The notes under the pieces are model-generated. The model did no database searches and had not been told where the DNA came from. It saw only the letters and a program-made list of their open reading frames with translations. Position numbers and translations under genes: made by a program. Below are positions 27,810 through 37,156 of a DNA stretch of 64,000 nt, piece by piece. The stretch is from Mixta sp031457955 (lineage in GTDB: Bacteria > Pseudomonadota > Gammaproteobacteria > Enterobacterales > Enterobacteriaceae): assembly GCF_031457955.1 (NCBI RefSeq), contig NZ_JAVDXN010000011.1, positions 1 through 64,000 of the forward strand. Reading direction: 5' to 3'. Numbering within the stretch: position 1 is the stretch's first letter; each line of letters starts with the position of its first letter.

Positions 27810-29129
27810 TCATCCCTTTTCCGGAAAGGCTGGAATGTCAGCTGCCGCATTCGCTAGACAGGCATCCCAGCTCCACCAGTTTCCCTCGCCATACTCTTCG
27901 CGATAATGTGCAAGCTTGACCGCCTTACGCGTGAGATAATCAGGCGTGTTCATACCAAATACTTCCAGCGGCACGATCTCCCTGCCCGGCACATCTTTCA
28001 GCAAAAAATCAGGGAAAACGTCCGCCTCGCCGTCATAACGCAGGGGCTTGATAAAATGCCGCTTCTCCTGCCACAGTTTTTCTTCGATCACACCCTCCCA
28101 GGAGGAGTCGAGAGGAATAAACCGGTCACTGACGGTCATCAGGGCTGCATCGATGATCCTGCAGGTGCTGTACGGCACAGGTTTCCCGTCACGCTGTCTG
28201 AATTTTTTCACCGGCGGATCGGTTTCGGCAATCAACATGACTTTCTGTCCGCGCCGCCAGTCGCCAAGCTCACGGGCAAAACTCCTGTTCAGGCGACTGA
28301 TTAAATCTGCCGGTACGTCGAGAGCCGGAAAACCTGCGGCCTGACCGAGCGGCAGTGTGCCGCTGAGGTGACCTTCCTCCTCACGCGCGCACGTTTTCAG
28401 ACAGGTAATCATCACAAGGCGTCTGTTTGACGCAGCGGCCGCATCAACCGTGGCCCAGTTGTTTTTGATCCCCTGCGTACCGGGGCGTGCCATCATGAGC
28501 AGCACAGACTTCAGAGGTGTTTTCCCCACGCTGATTTTCTCCGCCACCTGCTTCAGGCGCCATGCAGCCCAGGCATCGTCACGGGTACGCTTGTCAAAAT
28601 TAGGATGTCAGTGGTTGATTTCAGCCTGTTCCCACATGAAGTGAAGCAGGCCAAGAAGACGCATTGCTGACTGACGCCGGCGTTTGCCCCCTGCTTTCGT
28701 AGCGGGCGGCTGAGCCGGCGCATCCCGATCCATCGCCTCTTTTTTTTGCAGTCCGGTAGGCAGCTTGATACGAAAGCAGCCGGGAGAGACAGTTTTAACG
28801 ACGTCTGAGGTGTAGATCTCGCTCTGCTTTTCGTCCGACCATACAGAATAGAAACGGCAGTCGGGGGCATGTTCGGCGCCACTGTAGGACCAGCGTGCCA
28901 GCCAGTAGTTATCATGCGTGGAGGAAGAGCAGGCTTTCAGCCTGCGGCGGTTTTCTTCCTCACCCCCGTTCATACACTGACAGGTTATCAGCGTGGTCGC
29001 CTTGTTCTGCCGGGCAAACCTGATATAGCGTTTGAACGTGTCAGCCTGCTCTTTCTGAAATGTCGCGTCACACTCAACGGTCTTTACCTGACCCGTGAAG
29101 CAGACGGGATAGGTTTTTATGTCTGACAT
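27810..29129 (-). pseudogene. DUF1173 gene interrupted by in-frame TGA
   Basis: Minus-strand frame of about 439 codons. The first part (29129 to 28611) encodes MSDIKTYPVCFTG... ending QAEINH; a TGA at 28608-28610 follows, and the same frame continues HPNFDKRTRDDAWAAWRLKQ into MAEKISVGKTPLKS and runs to 27810. A Trp codon at the stop would restore one DUF1173-like protein. The N-part has Cys residues (ITCQCMNGG, TYPVCF) and the C-part is rich in W and basic residues. DUF1173 has no known function but is common on large plasmids. Confidence 0.75.
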
Positions 29130-29153
29130 TAATTCAGCCTCTCTGCGTTGCGT

Positions 29154-29755
29154 TCACGGTGCGCCGTTCTCCGGGCTGGGCAGCGGCGTGTCCGGGTTAA
29201 CCTGCACGCGCACCGGCAGGCCCGCATGAAGGCAGGCCTGATACCAGTCCGCCACTTGCAGGGCGTCGCCCGAAAGCGTCTTTGTGGCGCCGTCCTGCAG
29301 ATTGAGCAGCAGGCAGGTCGTGCCGTCCAGGCGCACCACGTAGGCCGCGCCTCGGGCCACGAAGTCCTGACCGTCCAGCCGGAGGCCGTATTCGCCGTCC
29401 GCTGCGTTGCCCGGCAGCGATGCCAGCACGCGAACAGTGGTTTCCCGCTGCCGCTCTCCTGAGCGTCGCGCTCGGCCTGCAGCTAGGGCGCTGCAGCCTC
29501 CCTGCCTGTGTCCGTGAGTTCGACGGCCAGCTGCAGGTTAGGTGCCCGCAGGGTGCGCAGCCAGCCCGCGGCTTCCATGCGGCGGCAGGAGGCGCGCAGA
29601 TTAGGCCCGTAGACCGGGGCATCACCGCCCTGCGCCAGTACCCGCTCAATATCCCGCGTGGCTACCGGCCCCGGACGGCGTTCAGCCAGGGAGGCCAGCA
29701 CGATAAGAATACGCCGCTGCAGCGGTGACGGCCGCCGGGAAGTTACTGCTGCCAT
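29154..29755 (-). pseudogene. Broken winged-helix-like plasmid protein
   Basis: The first 90 codons (29755 to 29483) read MAAVTSRRPSPLQRRILIVL, with GPVATRDIERVLA and GWLRTLRAPNLQLAVELTDTG, resembling a winged-helix domain, then stop at TAG. The rest (about 29429 to 29154; FVARGAAYVVRLDGTTCLLL) lies in a neighbouring frame. From memory of similar plasmid proteins of about 190 residues I think these are two halves of one gene with a nonsense codon and a frameshift. They could instead be two separate small genes. The first overlaps the end of the 29743-30009 gene. Confidence 0.5.
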
Positions 29756-30009
29756 GAACGTTGTTCTTCCGTTGGAGCGTGCAGGATCATTTCGGTGAGC
29801 CTCAGATGGTCCCTGTCAGTGACGTCGTCAGGAGCACGACCCGCCAGCGCCAGGCAGTACCAGAGTTCAATGGCGCTGCGTGCCCGGGCAATCTCCGCAT
29901 TGACATCGCTGCCCGTGCGGTTTGCCCGTTCAAGACACCCGTTAACCAAATCTTCCGTGTCGCCGGTCATCGTTTCATAACTGAGACGAAAGTATATTTT
30001 TTCATCCAT
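29743..30009 (-). CDS. Small plasmid protein, unknown
   Basis: The 88-residue acidic helical protein (ends PTEEQRSWQQ) overlaps the next gene's start by 13 bp, which suggests coupled translation with the winged-helix-like gene. No family is recognised. Confidence 0.55.
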   Translation of the reverse strand: MDEKIYFRLSYETMTGDTEDLVNGCLERANRTGSDVNAEIARARSAIELWYCLALAGRAPDDVTDRDHLRLTEMILHAPTEEQRSWQQ

Positions 30010-30332
30010 TCTGAATGCTCTATCTGGTCATGTGCCTTAAGAGTTAAATTCATACTGAGGATGATCATATAAGTATTAAGCAAAAATTATATCAGATATT
30101 AAATTACATAAAGTGATAAACATCATATTAGATATGAATTTACGGCATTCGACATAAGATCATATTTCTTACCGTTTCCTTTACTCGCAGATCCGAAAAA
30201 AGGTAAAGCCGGATGCTAACCATCTGAGGTGAAGATGACTATGTGTTTACGCCGACATTCATTCAGGCAACCTGAATGGTTTATTATAATGTGGCTCCGG
30301 CATAGATAAAGCATATAACGGAGCTAAGGGTA
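30010..30332. other. AT-rich gap at the CBASS border
   Basis: About 320 bp, strongly AT-rich, with no gene. The motif AGATCCGAAAA lies at 30189-30199, preceded by CCTTTACTCGC. The same motif with a similar left flank is at 32554-32564 and 35488-35498. Confidence 0.55.
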
Positions 30333-31265
30333 TTACTCCTGAAGGTGCATCTCCTTCAGATTCGTTTCAAAGTAATCAACATAAATTCGCTCATTTTTGG
30401 GCTTCATTATCAGCTGAATACCGTTAGGTACGGGCGGGCATGAGGCTCGGTAGGCAAAAATTTCATCCTGGATATTCCGAAGTATATAACCCAGTTGCTC
30501 TTCTTCTGCCCTTCCGGAAACCCTGATGCCGGATAATTCCTTCTCAACGTACTTTTTCAGCTTCTCGCTTCTTTTCATACTGCTGCGATTATCCAGAAAC
30601 TGAAGCAAGAAATAGCGGATGACCGGCAAAGTGAACACTACATAGAAAAGGATCTCATTCAGCCCGGATTTCATGGCGATGCCGTAAACAAGCATCGCGA
30701 CAGGCGAGACAATGAAAGCTGAAAGATAAAACACGTGCAGCACCTCCCTGAGCGATTTGTCCCAGCCGAGGTTTTTTCCGTGGCACAGGAGCGCCATTAC
30801 AGCCTGTGGCGCGTCATACACCTTACTGACGTACCACCCCTCTTCGCCAAATCGCTTTCGTGCTTTTTCCGGGCTGTCTCTGAAATATGCAGCTGCCCGG
30901 ATGATCTCATCCCGAGAGATCTCCTCCACCTTCAGTTCATTGCGCCGGATGCCAAGTACCCGGCAGTCGTACATTTCCTGGATTGAGGCTGCCTTCCTGC
31001 GCAGTGCCGATATGTGTCCGCTGATAGCAATGTTAAAGGTAAGCACCAAGAGTCCATACAACCCCAACAGCGAAGATAGCAGCTCTGAATCGACAAATCC
31101 CCGGCTTCGGTTGTATACGGTAACGAGCGAAAGCAGGAGTGGCACGATGATGCTGAAGAGAAAATTCAGTTTGCTCCAGTTTTTTACCCTGTCGTAGACA
31201 CGGGCCTGTGCATACAGTAAATCCAGGTTTTCTCTGGTCGACTGGTTCGTGTAAATGGCATTCAT
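30333..31265 (-). CDS. S-4TM-type putative pore-forming CBASS effector
   Basis: The 310-residue protein starts with a helical segment (NLDLLYAQARVYDRVKNWSK) typical of S-4TM effectors, then four hydrophobic segments at about residues 33-52, 62-84, 175-198 and 202-224, and a soluble C-terminal domain. S-4TM proteins are linked to CD-NTases and are predicted to open pores in the membrane after cyclic-nucleotide binding. It follows the CD-NTase by only 3 bp on the same strand. AT content is higher than in the backbone, as expected for acquired defence genes. Confidence 0.85.
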   Translation of the reverse strand: MNAIYTNQSTRENLDLLYAQARVYDRVKNWSKLNFLFSIIVPLLLSLVTVYNRSRGFVDSELLSSLLGLYGLLVLTFNIAISGHISALRRKAASIQEMYDCRVLGIRRNELKVEEISRDEIIRAAAYFRDSPEKARKRFGEEGWYVSKVYDAPQAVMALLCHGKNLGWDKSLREVLHVFYLSAFIVSPVAMLVYGIAMKSGLNEILFYVVFTLPVIRYFLLQFLDNRSSMKRSEKLKKYVEKELSGIRVSGRAEEEQLGYILRNIQDEIFAYRASCPPVPNGIQLIMKPKNERIYVDYFETNLKEMHLQE

Positions 31266-31268
31266 GGT

Positions 31269-32264
31269 TCACCCGTAAATAGGAAAGGACGGCCCGAACA
31301 CGTCGCGCCATTTATTGATGGATTTTTCATACTCTTTATTATTCTCAAACCGTCTCGCCTCCGATGCCTTCTGCGCATCGAGATAACATCTGTCCGATAT
31401 CGCCTTACGAGCCTCGGCTGAAAGAGAGTTGATATCTCCCTGTATGCCTTTGGGATCGTTGACGGAGAACTGTACGAAAAGACTAAGATGGCGGAAAAGC
31501 GCTTCCAGCTCCATATCGACAAACGATAAGCAGGATGTCCTGCCGGCGTAATAGTCTAGAATCAACGTTTCCAGCAGGTAGGAACTCATGGAGGGCATCG
31601 TCGGTCGCCGCTGCCAGTACTTGACTGCTCTAATGACATTGAGCACATTGCCGTTATTCTGCACGTTGATAGTTGTGACTCTGTCCCTGTCTTTGCGTGG
31701 GTCGGTAAACTTCCAGTGGCCGTTGCCGTCGGGGATCAGGTAGTAAGTCCGTCCAAAGGCATCTTCGCTGGTAATAAAGCAGGGTACGATGTCAAAATTC
31801 CAGTCCTTGCTGACCAGTTTCAGCGTGACGGCTTCCTGGTTACGCCTGATATCAGCCTGGGCGTACTGGGCAATATCCTGCAGGCGTTTTTTAAAGGCAT
31901 TCAGAATTCTGACGGAGCAGATAGTGTCAGCTCCCAAATGCCGATACCCGTGCAGGCGAGACCCCTCGCCGGAAGAGGTCAGAGTGATCCGGTCACTCAG
32001 AACGTTATAGGTGGCACTCTGCGCGGATAAGCCGAACATCAGATCGATATCGTCCAAAGGACGGATTTTGGTTCTTCTGGCAAAGGATCCAAAGGCAATA
32101 TGGATCGCTGGATAACTCATCGGAAATTTATCGTCCTTCTCAAAATCATTAATCTTACCGATAAGCCAGTCGCGACTTGCACGCGCGTCATCGGTATCTG
32201 TCTTTTTTAGATTTACGGTATCTTTCATAAATTCGTTAAAGGCAGCTATTACTGTGGTCGCCAT
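31269..32264 (-). CDS. CBASS cyclic oligonucleotide synthase (CD-NTase)
   Basis: The 331-residue polymerase-beta-fold nucleotidyltransferase carries the motif GSFARRT (Gly59-Ser60) followed by Asp72 and Asp74 (DIDLM) and a third Asp158 in WNFDIVPCF, the full metal-binding set. RRTKIRPLDD fits the CD-NTase pattern. On phage sensing it would make a cyclic di- or trinucleotide that activates the downstream four-TM protein. No Cap2/Cap3, HORMA or TRIP13 gene lies nearby, so it is a minimal type I system. An AAAGGA site precedes the ATG. Confidence 0.9.
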   Translation of the reverse strand: MATTVIAAFNEFMKDTVNLKKTDTDDARASRDWLIGKINDFEKDDKFPMSYPAIHIAFGSFARRTKIRPLDDIDLMFGLSAQSATYNVLSDRITLTSSGEGSRLHGYRHLGADTICSVRILNAFKKRLQDIAQYAQADIRRNQEAVTLKLVSKDWNFDIVPCFITSEDAFGRTYYLIPDGNGHWKFTDPRKDRDRVTTINVQNNGNVLNVIRAVKYWQRRPTMPSMSSYLLETLILDYYAGRTSCLSFVDMELEALFRHLSLFVQFSVNDPKGIQGDINSLSAEARKAISDRCYLDAQKASEARRFENNKEYEKSINKWRDVFGPSFPIYG

Positions 32265-32590
32265 GTTCAGTCCTTTAATTTTTTAATGCCAAAGGCACAG
32301 GGCTCTGTCGTATATCTGAATACTCCAGTTCCCACGAAAGGTTGGTAAAGTTTATTCTTATTTTCGCAAGTACACTACCGTCTCGTTCATCATAAGGGTA
32401 CATAATTTATATGGTAAATATGAGTCGTGTTCTTTTATTCACATTTAAGTAAACAATATCTATTATTGATGCTCATTTTACAATAATGCACTTTCGTTAA
32501 GTATCTTGTTTCATTATTGTAGTTTGGGCATTAATCCACTCCTTTTTCTTCTAAGATCCGAAAATCCCACCCCCCCAAAGAGACGTTTTT
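32265..32590. other. AT-rich gap upstream of the CBASS operon
   Basis: It should hold the CBASS promoter (minus strand). It also holds the second AGATCCGAAAA motif (32554-32564) and a run of seven C (32570-32576), directly before the truncated DUF4238 gene. Confidence 0.5.
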
Positions 32591-33181
32591 TTGCGGCAGC
32601 TTGTCCAGCAGGTGCCGCATATTGAGTACCTGCTGAAGAAGGACTGGTACCTCCTGGAAACCGCACCAGAACATCCGTTCTACGTGTCAGATAATCCGGT
32701 GGTAATGAAGAACAGCAATGACTTAGGTCCGTACGGTAATATCGGTCTGGCCGTTCGCGGGATACAGATCTACCTCTCCCTGTCATCGACGCTGATGCTG
32801 GCCATGTATTGCCTCTCCATCCGTGAACAGATGATTCGTCAAAAGCAGCATCTTCTTCATCTGCTTGCCAGAGCACCACACCTGGTCCCGCGTCATATTC
32901 AGCCTTTTGAAAGACTCGAGCATATCCGGAGGTATACAGACTATCTTCTCATGCCGCTTACCCCTGATCATGTGACGCATTACAACGCGCTGCAGGTGGA
33001 GTATGCGGAACAGTACGTGTTCTGCGGTGAAAAGGATTTCTCTCTGGCTGAGAGAATGCTGGCCGATAATGAACGCTACCGGACTGGCCCGCGGTTTACG
33101 TTTCAGTCCGAATTCCGGCCTCACCTGTGTCGGAGAATGATGGCGGGAGACACTGTTGCTCAGAGGTATTTTGCCGTGTAG
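32570..33181 (+). pseudogene. DUF4238 gene lacking its N-terminal part
   Basis: The frame from about 32570 (RDVFLRQLVQQVPHIEYLL) through TAPEHPFYVSDNPVVMKN to 33181 matches the C-terminal two thirds of DUF4238 proteins. Usual length is about 280-330 residues; only about 200 remain, and the upstream end stops at the poly-C tract and AGATCCGAAAA motif. A TTG at 32591 is a possible start. DUF4238 genes are common in defence islands; function is unknown. Confidence 0.75.
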
Positions 33182-33278
33182 CACCCACGCGAAAGCGGCA
33201 GTGACCACAGGGCCACTGCCATGAGGTGAGGGGAAATGTCTGTTGACATTTTCCCTCTATTCAGATAAGTTGCGTCTC

Positions 33279-33623
33279 TTAGTTGCTTGGCGTTAGTTTT
33301 GGGAGGATGGCTGCAACCATCTTACCGATACCCCAGAGAAACGCACCTTTTGCTGGCGAGACCCACAGTGCCGAAACGGCAAATTTCGATACAACAAAGG
33401 CCTTCAGCCAGGGCATTACAACCCAAACCACCGCAGCAGAGAGTCCCACATAAGCCAGCAGAAGCAAAATACAGAGACTCGCGCTCCAGTATTGCTTCTG
33501 TCCGATATGCCCACAGGCACTGACGGAAAGGTTTTTAGCGGTGGTGAAAATCGTCAGAACAAAAGCGATTTCAGTCTGGTACGGGAATAGAACCGTTCCC
33601 TCGGTGTCGTTCAGAAAATCCAT
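33279..33623 (-). CDS. Small integral membrane protein, unknown
   Basis: The 114-residue protein has two or three hydrophobic segments (about residues 15-30, 47-72 and 88-106), with a Ser/Ala-rich last one. It is convergent with the DUF4238 gene. No family is recognised. Confidence 0.6.
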   Translation of the reverse strand: MDFLNDTEGTVLFPYQTEIAFVLTIFTTAKNLSVSACGHIGQKQYWSASLCILLLLAYVGLSAAVVWVVMPWLKAFVVSKFAVSALWVSPAKGAFLWGIGKMVAAILPKLTPSN

Positions 33624-34120
33624 ATATCCTCCATCGGATGGTTGGTGTTAACACTGATGTGTTAGTGATGAGCATCTTCTTGACCTCGTTTTTTTCGTAA
33701 AAGGCACCGCGCGCCTCACTGATGTGAACGCTGTTGATACCGTACAGAATGTTGTTTCTTTCGCTTCAGCTATGGTGTGTTCATTTTCATCCTCCTGTTT
33801 GTCAGACTGATTTTAAGCGCGTCACCCATGCCCCCCCGGAAAAAATCCATAAAAAAGCCAGGCCGGAATGAGGATGCTCATCTGGTCGGGATTTCTGAAG
33901 GTTTTTGAGGGGCAGCAGGACGGAGCAATACTATGAAAGGAAGGTTAACGGAAAATTTATCGTTTAGCAAGACGAATTTATCCATTAAGCTAACTATAGC
34001 ATGATATTGTTAGTGTGATTTTAGCAAAAAGTGCTATTCATTCCGTCTCTGCCTATTTATTCTCGCCTGAAACAGGGCAGCCAAGCGAATACATCTTCCA
34101 GTTTTTTGGCCCGAGCCCCC
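33624..34120. other. Intergenic region, about 500 bp
   Basis: No supported gene. It lies between the membrane-protein gene and the downstream end of the RHH operon. A few AT-rich stretches near 33970-34030 could hold a promoter. Confidence 0.4.
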
Positions 34121-34375
34121 TCAGAGTACCGCCACAAACAGATGGGTTGCCACGCCCTGCTGGCGTCCGCAGAACGGTCCTTTGGCTGTTCCCGCTGACA
34201 GCCGGCATTTCCGCCCGGAACGGGTGAAGGCTGACTTGAGGGATTTGGATGCCTCCCGCAGCGCATCCTCAAGACCGGTGTTCAGGCTGAGCATCACCAC
34301 CGTCCCGGCCGGGCGACGGGCGATCTCCGCGAAACTCTCTCCGCCGTTGACATAGCGGCTCTGTCGTCTTTTCAT
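34121..34375 (-). CDS. Small basic protein, unknown
   Basis: The 84-residue product begins MKRRQSRYVNGGESFAEIAR and is preceded by an excellent AGGAGG site, 5 bp before the ATG, which supports it strongly as a gene. It lies 44 bp after the RHH gene on the same strand. The C-terminal third reads like frame-shifted sequence (CGRQQGVATHLFVAVL), so its end may be altered. Confidence 0.55.
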   Translation of the reverse strand: MKRRQSRYVNGGESFAEIARRPAGTVVMLSLNTGLEDALREASKSLKSAFTRSGRKCRLSAGTAKGPFCGRQQGVATHLFVAVL

Positions 34376-34419
34376 TGCACCCTCCTGATGATGCAGTTGT
34401 GCCCGCAGACGCGGGACCG

Positions 34420-35346
34420 TTACAGCAGGTTATATGCCACTACTTTGAGCAACGCCTGAGCGACATCCGGTAGCGGGGTGGGATTCTGGTCTTCTTCCAC
34501 GCCGTTGGTGTAAAGATGAAGCTCACAAGTCCCGTCCACGAAACGGAATGCCTGATCCCATCTGTCGGGTTCGGCGCTGATCAGGACGCTGTAGCCCGGG
34601 TCGGCGGTAAAGCGGCGGCTTTCAAGCTCGGGAAACGGAATGTTCCACATCTGGATGTCGTAATTTTCAGGGAGGGTCAGCACAACACGCCATGCGCCGT
34701 AGGCGTAGTCTTCTGGGCGGTAGATACGCACGGTAATGTCATCCTTCGTCCAGCGGTAGCCAGAGAGGACAGGAAGCTTTTTCAGGGCACGGATGGCCTC
34801 GATATCCTGGTAAAAGCGGTGTTTTTTCTCCTGCAGTTGCGAGTAGAAAATCCTGTTCCAGGCACGGTCAATGGTTTCCCTGTCGCGCCCTGCAATCTCT
34901 GCAAACAGGGAAAAAGTCAGGGAGATCCCGCGCGGAATGCGTGACCAACCTTTCAGCACTTGGGCGGCACGTACCTGGAGGTAGGGCGTATTGTTCAGCA
35001 CGACCCGGCGGAGCTCATCTTCGGTCGAGATCCCCAGCAGCTTCTGGTATTCCTGGTTCGAGCGGGTAATATAGTGGCTCTGGAAGCGCTTCTCCATTAC
35101 CTCGGCGCCCAAGTAACAGGCCAGCTCCTCGTCCAGGGAAGCAATGAGCGGGTTCTTCAGGGAGAAACTGTCGATCACGTCGCGGAAGCTTTCTTCCAGG
35201 AACTCACGCAGAAATGTCGCTTTTGGCTTACGGGCATGATTTGCCAGGTCGGTGATCATCCGGTCGATGTCGGCAGGAATGTTCCGCAGGGTATACGTTA
35301 CGCTCTCTCCACCGACGTTTGTCATGTCATGTTCTTTTTCACTCAT
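34420..35346 (-). CDS. RHH-type DNA-binding plasmid protein, unknown
   Basis: The 308-residue protein has an N-terminal ribbon-helix-helix-like segment (about residues 15-58; VTYTLRNIPADIDRMI, then ATFLREFLEESF) and a long C-terminal domain rich in aromatic residues. It resembles DNA-binding regulators with an unknown effector domain. It starts an operon with the small gene at 34121 and lies next to another RHH protein on the opposite strand (35879). Confidence 0.65.
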   Translation of the reverse strand: MSEKEHDMTNVGGESVTYTLRNIPADIDRMITDLANHARKPKATFLREFLEESFRDVIDSFSLKNPLIASLDEELACYLGAEVMEKRFQSHYITRSNQEYQKLLGISTEDELRRVVLNNTPYLQVRAAQVLKGWSRIPRGISLTFSLFAEIAGRDRETIDRAWNRIFYSQLQEKKHRFYQDIEAIRALKKLPVLSGYRWTKDDITVRIYRPEDYAYGAWRVVLTLPENYDIQMWNIPFPELESRRFTADPGYSVLISAEPDRWDQAFRFVDGTCELHLYTNGVEEDQNPTPLPDVAQALLKVVAYNLL

Positions 35347-35878
35347 CCAACGTACCTTTTCATATGAGGGTGCATTACTGCAATACTCATAAACTATCCT
35401 AGATAGGAGCGTATTTAAATACTGCGAAGCATACGTTTTTAAAATTCGTATACTGTTCTGTATGTTTCATGTTCACCTCCTTTACTAAGATCCGAAAACC
35501 CCTAGAACCGGATCTGCTGCCTCCGGCGGCGGTTTTTTGCGCAGCGTACTACATGTAGTGGCAGGATCAACCATGTAAGCTACCAGATATGGGGTTGCGG
35601 CCGTGATGGCAGCCGGTGACGCGGGGCTTTTCCCGGCACGGCGCCCGTGCTACGCTTCCGGAAACGGCCGTATCCGGAAAAAGTCGGAAGTGGCGGATAA
35701 GAGGATACGGTAATTCCGTTCAGTAACAGTTGTGATGGTTATTATCCTTCCCGCCTCTTATTTGCATTCTTATTGACTCATAATGAATACAATGTTACTC
35801 ATAACCCTCTAATATGACGCATTCTGCTTTTTGTGCAGTTTGCCATTTGTCGCATACACCAGGAATAAAGGTTGAGTC
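35347..35878. promoter_or_regulatory. Regulatory gap between divergent RHH genes
   Basis: It holds the third AGATCCGAAAA motif (35488-35498) with left flank CCTTTACTA, and direct repeats ACTCATAA (35776-35783 and 35797-35804), 21 bp apart, upstream of the plus-strand gene. Repeats two turns apart fit binding by ribbon-helix-helix dimers. Confidence 0.45.
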
Positions 35879-36835
35879 ATGGCGAAAATTCAGGCCCGTA
35901 ACGTTGACGAGGGGCTTTATCAGCGCATTGAGCAGTCAGCGATGAAAAATGAGCGCTCCCTGGAAGGCGAGATCCGTATGGCGCTGGCGACGGCCTATCC
36001 CCCTCCCGGACAGAGCGGTCCGCTCCTGTCTGATCGCGCCCGCTGGCAGCAGGACACCGGCCGGCGGCTGCGCTGGCTGTTTGATCGCCTGATGGCGGAT
36101 AACTATTACCGTACGTCCGGACGTGCAGATAAAGCAGGCGTGCCTGAACTCGTACAGCTGGCCCGGCAACTGGATACGTCGCCCGGCCTTCTGATGGATA
36201 TTATGGAGGGAAAGGAGGAGCTGCCGTTTGTGCTGGCCGATGCAATCGCCGAAAGTTTTGATGCCCGCGCCGAATGGCTGCTTGACGGCAGTAAAGCGCC
36301 GTTCCCGGTGGCTGACCTGGGCATGGACTATCACGATTTTTTTCTGCCGGCCGGGGATAATGCCCGGTATGCCTTTGAGTTTATCCGGATAAGCCGCGGG
36401 CGACACGAGGGCACCCTGATCTGCCTGCGTATTCATCCGGAAACGGGACACATGGCGCTGGGAACGGTCACCGCAGAATTTAACCTCTGTAAAGACGGAT
36501 CGGGCGGAACCGGCCACGGCAAGCTGCTCGCTTTTATGCTTTTCCTTAAAGAACGCTGCGCACACTGCTCCATGAACGCGTTTGACTGGGAGGTGGATGA
36601 CAGCTTCGATTTCTGGTCCGTGGTGGGTCAGCATCACCCGGTTTATTTTCAGGATTTCCGCCGCCGCGCCACGTCCGGGTGGCTGCAGCAGGTGTTGACC
36701 GGGCAGGATCCGGACGGCTGGTTCACCGGTTGGGAAGTTGATCTTAAGGAGATCCGGGACATGCCTTTCGGTGGCCGCGAGAAGGTTAATCCGGGCGATA
36801 TGACGGCTGATGCCAGTGGAGCAGAGAAAGTATGA
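35879..36835 (+). CDS. Arc-type RHH protein with a C-terminal regulatory domain
   Basis: The 318-residue protein opens with an Arc-like RHH (MAKIQARNVDEGLYQRIEQS, EGEIRMALA; residues 1-40), then a lambda-repressor-like helical segment (about residues 80-145; ELVQLARQLDTSPGLLMDIM, ADAIAESFDARAEWLLDG) and a 170-residue C-terminal domain. It looks like a DNA-binding regulator with two binding modules. Start is supported by AAAGG 7 bp upstream. A long antisense frame covers it but is a shadow. Confidence 0.7.
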   Translation: MAKIQARNVDEGLYQRIEQSAMKNERSLEGEIRMALATAYPPPGQSGPLLSDRARWQQDTGRRLRWLFDRLMADNYYRTSGRADKAGVPELVQLARQLDTSPGLLMDIMEGKEELPFVLADAIAESFDARAEWLLDGSKAPFPVADLGMDYHDFFLPAGDNARYAFEFIRISRGRHEGTLICLRIHPETGHMALGTVTAEFNLCKDGSGGTGHGKLLAFMLFLKERCAHCSMNAFDWEVDDSFDFWSVVGQHHPVYFQDFRRRATSGWLQQVLTGQDPDGWFTGWEVDLKEIRDMPFGGREKVNPGDMTADASGAEKV

Positions 36836-36898
36836 CCCTGCCCGCGAGTAACCCGCACCTGATTCTGCGCACAAAAGCCAGACATAAAGGAATGTTTT

Positions 36899-37130
36899 AT
36901 GAATACGTTTGAGTTTGATGAAATGACGTTTGTTACCAGCCCGGGTGATGGTCTGCCGGATCTCAGTGCCGAAACGGTGGATGAAGTGAGCGCCATGCGT
37001 CAGCTGTATCCGGAGCTGGCGCACTGGAGCGACTTTGCGTTTTTTTATGAAAAATGCAACCAAACTGGTGCGCAGTGAAGAAGAAAGAAAGGCCCTGCTT
37101 AATAAAAAGTGGTTCGAGCAAAAGCTCTGA
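36899..37130 (+). pseudogene. Small gene with a frameshift in a run of seven T
   Basis: ATG 36899 starts MNTFEFDEMTFVTSPGDG and stays open to TGA at 37076 (59 residues). A one-base shift at T7 (37040-37046) instead gives FFMKNATKLVRSEEERKALL to 37130, a much better, charged helical end. The intended product was probably about 77 residues. The homopolymer makes either a sequencing error, a real mutation or transcript slippage possible. Confidence 0.55.
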
Positions 37131-37156
37131 CAGGAAACACCTGAAAAGGCCTTTAC

